From Chloroflexi bacterium TSY (GTDB lineage Bacteria > Chloroflexota > Anaerolineae > Caldilineales > Caldilineaceae): a DNA stretch of 64,000 nt. Every line of letters starts with the position of its first letter. Within the stretch, counting starts at the first letter, position 1. The position numbers were made by a program, and so were the translations under genes. Where the stretch lies: the NCBI GenBank assembly GCA_019217005.1, contig JAHBNG010000008.1, positions 149,608 to 213,607 of the forward strand. Reading direction: 5' to 3'. Under the pieces are notes generated by a model, which was given only the letters and a program-made list of their open reading frames with translations, was not told the origin of the DNA and made no database searches. Below are positions 57,865-64,000 of this stretch, one piece after another.

Positions 57865-57927
57865 CCAGCCACCAACAACCAGCTACCAGCCACCAACAAC
57901 CAGCTACCAGCCACCAACAACCGGTTA
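57865..57927. repeat. 21-bp tandem repeat, three units
   Basis: The unit CAGCCACCAACAACCAGCTA plus C repeats nearly perfectly three times. Related words (ACCAGCCAC, GTTGGTTG) are scattered near other gene ends, for example 52420-52480 and 39430-39460. Simple tandem duplication. Confidence 0.7.
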
Positions 57928-57931
57928 CCAA

Positions 57932-59101
57932 CTACTCTCCTCCTGCTCGTAGCTCAACCTCAATCGGCGCATAATCATCACCAGTAACATCGCCCTCCAA
58001 AAGCGCATGGGCTGCCTCGGCCAAATCTGTGCGGAAGGCTCCTTCGCTTGGTGCCTCTGCAATCACGCCACCATTCACCGATACCTCCACAGTTTGATCC
58101 CAAAGCGCCTGATCCATGATGCCAATGCCGTTGGGAGACGGCCAGATGAGTTTATTGATCTCATTGAGTTGCCAACGCATGTGGCTGTCTCCCAAAGTGG
58201 GACCATTGTCCAGCACAACCTGGACGCAGGCATCAAAGCTGTCGCGACAGAACTGCCAACCTTGGAAGGAAGCGGCCAAGAAACGAATGGCGATATCTTC
58301 ATTGCCTTCTTCGCCCAACCATGCAGCATCCACAAAGACATGGTCTTGTAACATTGCTGTTCCTACGTCATTGAAGTCTATCACAACTAAATCATCAGGT
58401 TGAAACAATTCGCCTGTCTCGGGATTCTCGGCTTCCAAGACTTGAGCATACTCGTTGTAGATCATGGCTTGGGCCGCGTCGAGTTCGCGGTTGAGCAGAG
58501 CCAACATGTCGAAGCTCTGTTGAATGATCTCGACATCACCTGGATTATCAGGATCAATGCCCTCACCGCGGAGCGCTACAAACAGCTCATGCTCATTGCC
58601 AAAACCCCAAGTGCCAACCTTTTTGCCCGCCATGTCCGCAATGCTGTTCACTGGTGCATCTGCCCAAGAGACTTCAAGTGTTCCACTTCGTTGGAAGACT
58701 TGTGCAATATTGACGAGATCTGCGCCTTCTGCACGGGAAGCCAATACCTTTGGCACCCAAGCAAGACCAAATTCGGCTTGGCCGGAGGCCACGACTTGCT
58801 GTGGTACAATATCGACAGCACCTTCAAGAATCGTCACGTCCAAACAATGGTCGGCGTAGAAACCTTGGTCAACAGCAGCAAAATAGCCCGCAAACTGTGA
58901 TTGCGTCACCCATTGCAACTGGAGACTAATAGACGTCATGCTTTCGCAATCTGAGCCTGCCATTGCGCCATCGTCCTCTGACTCAGTTGTTGATGCTGTC
59001 CCTTCCTGTGCAGGTGCGGCCGGTGCACATGCTGAGAGGATCAGCAAGCTGACCATCATGAGTGTGATGAGCCAAATTGATCGATTCATACAATTTTTCA
59101 T
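57932..59101 (-). CDS. NMT1/THI5-like ABC transporter substrate-binding lipoprotein
   Basis: This 389-residue protein has a lipoprotein signal (LMMVSLLILSAC) and the NMT1/ThiY-like fold: ISLQLQWVTQSQFAGYFAAV, FYADHCLDVTILEGAVDIV, VGTWGFGNEHELFVALRGEG and IQQSFDMLALLNRELDAAQA. Relatives bind thiamine pyrimidine precursors, taurine, nitrate or riboflavin. The cognate permeases and ATPase are upstream on the same strand (60877-63544), separated by the HAD-PmoA gene, and a dihydropyrimidinase follows. Pyrimidine- or hydantoin-like substrates are therefore plausible (inference). Confidence 0.9.
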   Translation of the reverse strand: MKNCMNRSIWLITLMMVSLLILSACAPAAPAQEGTASTTESEDDGAMAGSDCESMTSISLQLQWVTQSQFAGYFAAVDQGFYADHCLDVTILEGAVDIVPQQVVASGQAEFGLAWVPKVLASRAEGADLVNIAQVFQRSGTLEVSWADAPVNSIADMAGKKVGTWGFGNEHELFVALRGEGIDPDNPGDVEIIQQSFDMLALLNRELDAAQAMIYNEYAQVLEAENPETGELFQPDDLVVIDFNDVGTAMLQDHVFVDAAWLGEEGNEDIAIRFLAASFQGWQFCRDSFDACVQVVLDNGPTLGDSHMRWQLNEINKLIWPSPNGIGIMDQALWDQTVEVSVNGGVIAEAPSEGAFRTDLAEAAHALLEGDVTGDDYAPIEVELRAGGE

Positions 59102-59115
59102 ACGTCAATTCTCCT

Positions 59116-60717
59116 TTATGCTTGAGTTGATCGTGGAATTTGCTCGACATCTCTAAAGCCTATTGCTCGATCATGTGTCAGCTTCTCATCATATGCGACA
59201 ACACGCAGACCGGCAGTCCAGGACTCTCCTTCTTCAACATTAACTGCATATCGCAGTGTCGCATTGAACATAGCCATCCCATAATCCCGAATAAACCAAG
59301 GCCCTCGCAGGTGATCTGGTCTTTGATTGCCCCATCCACTACTCCATCCTCTGTTTTGCGCAGCTCTCTGACCCGGAGCATTTGTTCGAGACACATTATT
59401 TTCTAACACAGAGAGACAGACGCCGAACGTGCCCAGATGCTTGACATTCGCCTCATAAGCAACATAGTCGCGATGTCTTCCGTTGGCAACCCAATCTGCC
59501 GTTCCTCGCTGCGGGCCTCGAGAATAGCTGCTCGGCTCACTCAGAACTTCGCCCCCCAAGACGGGAAGTAGTTGGGGCTGAACTCGGATTCCAAGCGAGC
59601 CATGTTTGTTCGGCAGAAATTCTAATGACCCGTATGATGCTTTCTTCTGACTGAGCAAATCGCAGAAGATGCCATCTTCACCTTCATAGATGTCGATGGT
59701 TCGAACTTCGTCCAGCATCGGTTGATCGCTGGCATCGTTCCAAGTGGTTTCATAAACAAAGCGAAACCCACAAAGCCTTAGAGGTGTTTCGTCATCATTC
59801 GGTTCTGCCGTATCTGATGCAGAACTCTCTTGAATCGGTATGAGGAGCGGTTCAATATGAGGTGCCTCCTCATACCGAATAATGCCACGCTCCTCGAACG
59901 CGGGGTTGTCGGGTTGCCGCCAGTCGCCATGATGCGACCAAAAATTGGCGCGCCGTTCTCCGCAGATCACCTCATTCTGACCCACAAAAACCCCGTTGTG
60001 AAAAGGATGGTCAAAAGCATGTTCCTGCAAAACGCCAAGGCCTTTGGGTGTATTTAGTGGAAAGACATAGGCACGATGGGCTGTATGACCCACGCCGGCC
60101 AAGAGGCGTCCTGTATCAATCTCTGCAACGAGCTGTCCGTAATGAGAGCTTTCCAATGCTTGCTTCAATTCGTAACGAGGCACTGTGCCATCAAGGATCT
60201 GCCGCGCTCGTTGGTAGAGTTCCTCATCTAGATAACTCCTCGTATAGACAAAGTTGTGCGGATAGATGGATTTGAATTCCCGTCCGTAGTTGTCGTCGAT
60301 AATCACAAAGCGCTCGATCTCTGGATGCTCCTCCAGATACTGCTTGACTTCGCCGGCCCGATAGAGGGGGCTTTGCGAATTTTGTACCGTTTCGTCCACC
60401 ACATATTGATGCAGGTTGTGGATCCGAAAATAAGCCTGCAGCGTAGGTACAGGATTATGGAGCCGCCAATCCGAGCTAATCACGATTTCGGCATTGTATT
60501 CGATGCACAATCTTCGCAATCGTTCAACCGCCTCCTTATGCCAGTCATAACAGACCGCAGCCAGATCATATTTGTCCATCTCTAAATAATCATCATTGTC
60601 ATATTGATGAGCCAGCTCTTCCCGCAGTTTATCCATATCATGCTGAAAGCGGTCTTGCTGTCCATGTGGCTGCAGCACGCCATCAATATCCAAAAAAATG
60701 ACTGTTCGTCCTGTCAT
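59116..60717 (-). CDS. HAD-like phosphatase fused to a PmoA-type (DUF6807) domain
   Basis: The start at 60717 is backed by an AGGGGGA site. Residues about 1-180 are a HAD-like domain of the Swiss-army-knife type: IFLDIDGVLQPHG (nucleophile Asp10, with Asp12), IVISSDWRLHN and FVIIDDNYGRE. Residues about 210-530 are PmoA-like: AYVFPLNTPKGLGVLQEHAF, DHPFHNGVFVGQNEV, FWSHHGDWR, and late DYGMAMFNATLRY. PmoA/DUF6807 is a beta-rich domain of uncertain function, usually found alone, often on secreted proteins. No signal peptide is seen, so the fusion is cytoplasmic. It sits between the binding-protein gene (15 bp) and the permease genes (160 bp) of the ABC importer. Confidence 0.75.
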   Translation of the reverse strand: MTGRTVIFLDIDGVLQPHGQQDRFQHDMDKLREELAHQYDNDDYLEMDKYDLAAVCYDWHKEAVERLRRLCIEYNAEIVISSDWRLHNPVPTLQAYFRIHNLHQYVVDETVQNSQSPLYRAGEVKQYLEEHPEIERFVIIDDNYGREFKSIYPHNFVYTRSYLDEELYQRARQILDGTVPRYELKQALESSHYGQLVAEIDTGRLLAGVGHTAHRAYVFPLNTPKGLGVLQEHAFDHPFHNGVFVGQNEVICGERRANFWSHHGDWRQPDNPAFEERGIIRYEEAPHIEPLLIPIQESSASDTAEPNDDETPLRLCGFRFVYETTWNDASDQPMLDEVRTIDIYEGEDGIFCDLLSQKKASYGSLEFLPNKHGSLGIRVQPQLLPVLGGEVLSEPSSYSRGPQRGTADWVANGRHRDYVAYEANVKHLGTFGVCLSVLENNVSRTNAPGQRAAQNRGWSSGWGNQRPDHLRGPWFIRDYGMAMFNATLRYAVNVEEGESWTAGLRVVAYDEKLTHDRAIGFRDVEQIPRSTQA

Positions 60718-60876
60718 GATTCCCCCTGCCCTTCCCACAGTCACCGTAGAACAAACAGCCTGTTTGTTCCGCATCAAAAACGAATATCCTACGCCATTTG
60801 TCTAAATAACGATTAGCACCTTGAGGTCTCCAATTCCCTAGCATTCACTTAACAGAACCAATGTCTTGTCAACCGC

Positions 60877-61842
60877 TCATTCATCCCGAAACGAGACATG
60901 CCAGGGCATTGACAATCGTTCAACCAGCACAATGATCAGATAGAGCGTAATACCGATCAGGCAAGCAATAATGATGGCGGCCCAGGCTGATGTAAAGCGA
61001 AAGAGCGCCGCCTCTTGCGTAATAAAGACGCCCAAAGCGATACGTGGACCACCGAAATATTCCCCCACAATCGCACCAATCATGCTGAGGGATGCACTCA
61101 CCTTTAAGCCGCTAAAGAGATAGGGCAATGCGTTTGGAATCCGCAACTTACGCAATATTGCTGCATCGCTGGCTGCATAGGAATGCATCAATTCCAGTGA
61201 GTTGGCATCGACCAACGTTAGGCCACGGGCCGTGTTGATCATCATCGGAAAGAAGGTCATGATTGCAACAATAGCCATTTTGGAAAATGGATTATCTAAC
61301 CCAAACCAGTTGTTCATGATGGGTGCAAAAGCGATAATGGGCATTGAATTGGCCGCAATCGCAAAAGGCAAAAGCGCTTCGCGTGCCATGACCCAACGCA
61401 CTGTCAGCAGCGCAAACAGAACGCCGGCCACTGAGCCCATTGCCAAACCGCCCATTGCTTCCTTTAATGTAAACCAGGCTGCTCGCAAAATCGGGTTTAG
61501 ATTTTTTCCCGACACGAACAGGTAGTCAGTGCCAAGGAACGAAATACGACCCCACAGTGTTCCCAGCGTTTCGCCGATGATCGCTTCTGCGCCTTCTCGC
61601 GGAATCGAAACAACGAGCTGATTGGCGTTTAGTAACGATCCAACTTTATCCGCTTCGATTTCCTCTACAGCCGTGGTTTGGGGCATCAACCGCACAATTT
61701 TGACCAGATTCGAGACGATGGCCGTCGGCTTAGGCAGCAAGAATTGCTCAACCTGAAAGAGCGTCACAAGCCCTTCCCAGGTGATCAAAAGAATGATGAG
61801 AATGAAGATCGGCGCAGTTACCCGCTGAAATCGTTCTCTCAT
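60877..61842 (-). CDS. ABC transporter permease (NMT1/SsuC-like)
   Basis: This 321-residue protein has an N-terminal membrane helix, an extra periplasmic insert with KVGSLLNANQLVVSIPREGA, and the BPD permease domain of about five helices. The cytoplasmic loop has the EAA-like ANSLELMHSYAASDAAILRK. Its stop-side neighbour is the HAD-PmoA gene. The start overlaps the ATPase stop by 4 bp (61839-61842), so translation is coupled. It shares the same domain order with the permease at 62627-63544, so the pair may form a heterodimer. Confidence 0.92.
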   Translation of the reverse strand: MRERFQRVTAPIFILIILLITWEGLVTLFQVEQFLLPKPTAIVSNLVKIVRLMPQTTAVEEIEADKVGSLLNANQLVVSIPREGAEAIIGETLGTLWGRISFLGTDYLFVSGKNLNPILRAAWFTLKEAMGGLAMGSVAGVLFALLTVRWVMAREALLPFAIAANSMPIIAFAPIMNNWFGLDNPFSKMAIVAIMTFFPMMINTARGLTLVDANSLELMHSYAASDAAILRKLRIPNALPYLFSGLKVSASLSMIGAIVGEYFGGPRIALGVFITQEAALFRFTSAWAAIIIACLIGITLYLIIVLVERLSMPWHVSFRDE

Positions 61843-62630
61843 CTGCGCATCTCGCTCTCGCGTAGTGCTTCGCGCACCTGCGTCTCCAACTCGAAAAAAC
61901 GCATCTCTTCTCGGGTTTCTGTGTTGCGTGGGTGGGGCAGATCAATGGCAATATCATGTGTAATTCGTCCAGGACGAGCGGACATCGCGAGCACGCGCGT
62001 CGAGAGAAAAACCGCTTCTGTAATGCTGTGGGTTACGAAGAGGACGGTTTTTTTGGTCTGGCGCCAGATATTTAGCAGTTCCAAATTCAAGCGCTCACGC
62101 GTCATCTCATCCAATGCCCCAAAGGGTTCATCCATCAACAAGATCGAGGGTTCAAAGGCCAATGCGCGCGCAATGGCGACCCGCTGCTGCATGCCGCCAG
62201 AAAGCTGCCAGGGATAATGTTTAGCAAAGTCACTCAGTTCCACGAGTTCGAGCATTTTGCGAGTTCGAGCATCTTTTTCGGCTTTGGAAAAGCTCATCAG
62301 CTCCAAAGGAAGCTGTACATTTTTGGCCACAGAGCGCCATTCGTAGAGCGTCGCTTGCTGAAAGACTATTCCGTAGTCACGATCCAAACGGGCTTGCCGA
62401 GCCGGTTTGCCGTTGACTTGCACCGTGCCAGAGGTCGGTGTGATCAGATTGCCCACCACACGCAGCAGCGTCGACTTGCCACATCCAGAGGGACCGATGA
62501 GAGAGATGAATTCATTTGCTCCAATCGTCACTGTGATCTCTTTGAGAGCCTGTACTTCGTTCTTGGTCTCGTATCCAAAGATCTGGTCAACGTTCTCGAT
62601 CGATATGGCTAAATCAGTTGGCAACGTCAC
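61839..62630 (-). CDS. ABC transporter ATP-binding protein (SsuB/TauB-like)
   Basis: This 263-residue ATPase has Walker A GPSGCGKSTLLR (about 44-55), the Q-loop FQQATLYEW, the LSGGMQQRVAIARAL signature, Walker B ILLMDEPFGALDE and the His switch VTHSITEAV. It belongs to the nitrate/sulfonate/taurine ATPase group. Both gene ends overlap with the flanking permease genes by 4 bp, so the three are one operon. It would energise uptake of the ligand bound by the NMT1-type protein at 57932. Confidence 0.95.
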   Translation of the reverse strand: MTLPTDLAISIENVDQIFGYETKNEVQALKEITVTIGANEFISLIGPSGCGKSTLLRVVGNLITPTSGTVQVNGKPARQARLDRDYGIVFQQATLYEWRSVAKNVQLPLELMSFSKAEKDARTRKMLELVELSDFAKHYPWQLSGGMQQRVAIARALAFEPSILLMDEPFGALDEMTRERLNLELLNIWRQTKKTVLFVTHSITEAVFLSTRVLAMSARPGRITHDIAIDLPHPRNTETREEMRFFELETQVREALRESEMRR

Positions 62631-63544
62631 ACACTCCTATCCCGCTGACCCACAATCAGCATTTCTAACAACGTGATGAATATGAAAAAGACCAGACCCG
62701 TCAATGAAGCAAAGAGAATACTTGCCCACAATTTTTCCGGACCAGTGGCATAGTATTGATTAAAATTAAGAATCACGCGTCCCAGCCCATCGGCAATACC
62801 AGATGGCAACTCACCGATAATGGCACCTACCACGCTAGCCGTAGCAGATACTTTCAGCGCTGTAAAGATGTAGGGCAACGCTGCAGGGACCCGTAATTTC
62901 CAAAGGATCTGCGTGTGCGTCGCGGCATAGGAGTGCATTAACTCCACAGCAGTTGGTTTTGGGGAACGTAGACCAATCAGCGTATTGATCGTGACCGGAA
63001 AAAAAGTCAAATAAGCCGCAATGACCGCGACAGATAGACGACTACCACCAAGCCAAATCACAACCATCGGTGCAATTGCCAGAAGTGGGACCGTCTGCGA
63101 TGCGACAACGTAGGGTAACAACCCCCGTTCTAACAGAGTGGAATGGGCAAAGAGAATGCCCAAACCAAATCCGAGAAATCCACCAATTAAGAAGCCCAAG
63201 ACTGCTTCCTGAAGGGTAAAGAGCGACGCTTGGACCAGAATCGTTAGAAGAATCTGATCGCTGCCACGCCTTGGTGGATTAAAGATCGTTGTGACCATAT
63301 CTTGAACATGAGGCATCGATCGGTCGTCGGCCCGAATGGGCAAAGGGATTTCGCATAGACCAACAGTTCGGCATAATAGACCAGGAATCTGCTCATCATC
63401 TACTTTTATTGAGGCTGTCCCGCTAAGATATTGCCCCCCGGGTGCGGCCAGTAGCTTATAGCCCTCCCAAAGAACAATCAAGAGCAAGACAATCAAGACG
63501 AAATATCCGGTTGTTTTGAGCAAACTATTGATTGTGCTGATCAC
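62627..63544 (-). CDS. ABC transporter permease (SsuC-like), second subunit
   Basis: This 305-residue protein has an N-terminal helix (FVLIVLLLIVLWEGYKLLAA), a periplasmic insert with two Cys (LLCRTVGLCEIPLPIR), and the permease domain with the EAA-like loop TAVELMHSYAATHTQILWKL. The neighbour at 60877 is homologous. It overlaps the ATPase gene by 4 bp and begins 67 bp from the dihydropyrimidinase stop. Confidence 0.92.
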   Translation of the reverse strand: MISTINSLLKTTGYFVLIVLLLIVLWEGYKLLAAPGGQYLSGTASIKVDDEQIPGLLCRTVGLCEIPLPIRADDRSMPHVQDMVTTIFNPPRRGSDQILLTILVQASLFTLQEAVLGFLIGGFLGFGLGILFAHSTLLERGLLPYVVASQTVPLLAIAPMVVIWLGGSRLSVAVIAAYLTFFPVTINTLIGLRSPKPTAVELMHSYAATHTQILWKLRVPAALPYIFTALKVSATASVVGAIIGELPSGIADGLGRVILNFNQYYATGPEKLWASILFASLTGLVFFIFITLLEMLIVGQRDRSV

Positions 63545-63611
63545 AAATCGGAACCTTATTGCAGAATCACTTCTTCAACCGGTACCATACAGTATGCGTT
63601 AGGCATCACGA

Positions 63612-64000
63612 CTACAAAACCTCCGCATGAGGACTACGTCGCAAAAAGACTCCACTCCTTTCACGTCCCTGCCACCGATCACCCACCACAATGCTTTGTC
63701 CACGTAACATCGTCCGCACGGGCCATCCCTTGACCGTCATCCCTTCGTAAACATTATAGTCTGTGTTCATATGGTGGGTTTGTACTGAGATAGTATGCTC
63801 TAGAGTTGGATCCCAAAGGACAATATCGGCATCGGAACCAACTGCAATTGTGCCTTTGCGTGGATAAAGGCCGAAGATTTTGGCCGGATTTGTCGCCGCA
63901 ATTTCCACAAACCGATTGGCGCTGAATTTACCACCATTGACCCCATAATGCCACATAACGGGCATCCGATCTTCGATCCCAGGCATCCCATTGGGAATGA
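63612..64000 (-). CDS. Dihydropyrimidinase/D-hydantoinase, C-terminal part (5' end off window)
   Basis: The frame continues past the right edge. It reads MPGIEDRMPVMWHYGVN, FVEIAATNPAKIFGLYPRKG, GSDADIVLWDPTLEHTISVQ and HMNTDYNVYEGMTVKGWPVR, the C-terminal region of dihydropyrimidinases, which end close to VVGDRW. The enzyme hydrolyses the ring of dihydropyrimidines or hydantoins; the zinc-binding residues are off-window. Adjacent to the ABC genes on the same strand, it suggests that the importer brings in a cyclic ureide or pyrimidine (inference). Confidence 0.92.
   Translation of the reverse strand, partial: IPNGMPGIEDRMPVMWHYGVNGGKFSANRFVEIAATNPAKIFGLYPRKGTIAVGSDADIVLWDPTLEHTISVQTHHMNTDYNVYEGMTVKGWPVRTMLRGQSIVVGDRWQGRERSGVFLRRSPHAEVL

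Overview
The window looks like a piece of a Chloroflexota chromosome, probably an Anaerolineae/Caldilineae-type lineage. This is inference from gene style, not from a search. The signs are lipoprotein signals of the LLSACVPAAP type on sugar-binding proteins, a fused aroK-aroB gene, PucR and IclR regulators, FG-GAP and Cna-like surface proteins, sulfatase, phytanoyl-CoA dioxygenase, RraA, dihydropyrimidinase, and many short interspersed palindromes. No rRNA, tRNA or CRISPR array was seen.

Layout. 1-4.5 kb: envelope genes (Cna/SpaA-like repeat protein, helix-hairpin-helix membrane protein, VanZ-like) and the 5' stump of a secreted protein cut by an insertion sequence (IS). 4.5-13.7 kb: two inverted degenerate copies of one IS flank an M20 dipeptidase, a sulfatase relic, a Tat-type solute-binding protein, a sulfatase and an IclR regulator. 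13.7-18.6 kb: a sugar ABC importer whose second permease is split by an ISAzo13-type IS, itself hit by one small inverted-repeat element (MITE) that was hit by a second. 18.8-26.2 kb: a co-directional redox/envelope cluster (ECF sigma, anti-sigma, circularly permuted CcdA, DUF255 protein, TlpA, DUF3105, exosortase), with MITEs in two genes. 26.3-37.5 kb: four-carbon acid sugar kinase, thioredoxin-like fusion, FG-GAP protein, a lipoprotein gene split by an IS, fused remnants of a 3-hydroxyisobutyrate dehydrogenase and a RidA gene, and a PucR regulator. 37.8-43.3 kb: a membrane protein, two unknown proteins, an M23 peptidase and a sugar-binding lipoprotein. 43.5-49 kb: aroQ, aroKB, aroC, an Rpn nuclease remnant, RraA-like and cupin. 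49.3-54.7 kb: an indolepyruvate oxidoreductase gene with an internal deletion, a doubly frameshifted DMT transporter and an IS1595-type element. 54.8-64 kb: glycosyltransferase-like protein, PhyH dioxygenase, NmrA-like protein, repeats, then an NMT1-type ABC uptake system with an unusual HAD-PmoA fusion and a dihydropyrimidinase running off the right edge.

The dominant story is gene decay. Roughly ten host genes are broken, and for three of them removing the inserted element plus one target-site copy restores the exact reading frame (16128-18581, 24688-25576, 31691-34499). A fourth (23711-24464) recovers its natural C-terminus in the same way. Two non-autonomous families are defined with confidence: a 155-bp element with 8-bp target duplications (4 copies) and a 215-bp element with 5-bp duplications (3 copies). 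Shorter palindrome families (about 76 bp and about 70 bp) lie between genes. Some frameshifts fall in homopolymers and could be sequencing errors.

The most novel protein-level signals are the permuted CcdA (20060-21010), the HAD-PmoA fusion (59116-60717) and the sigma/redox/exosortase cluster around CcdA.
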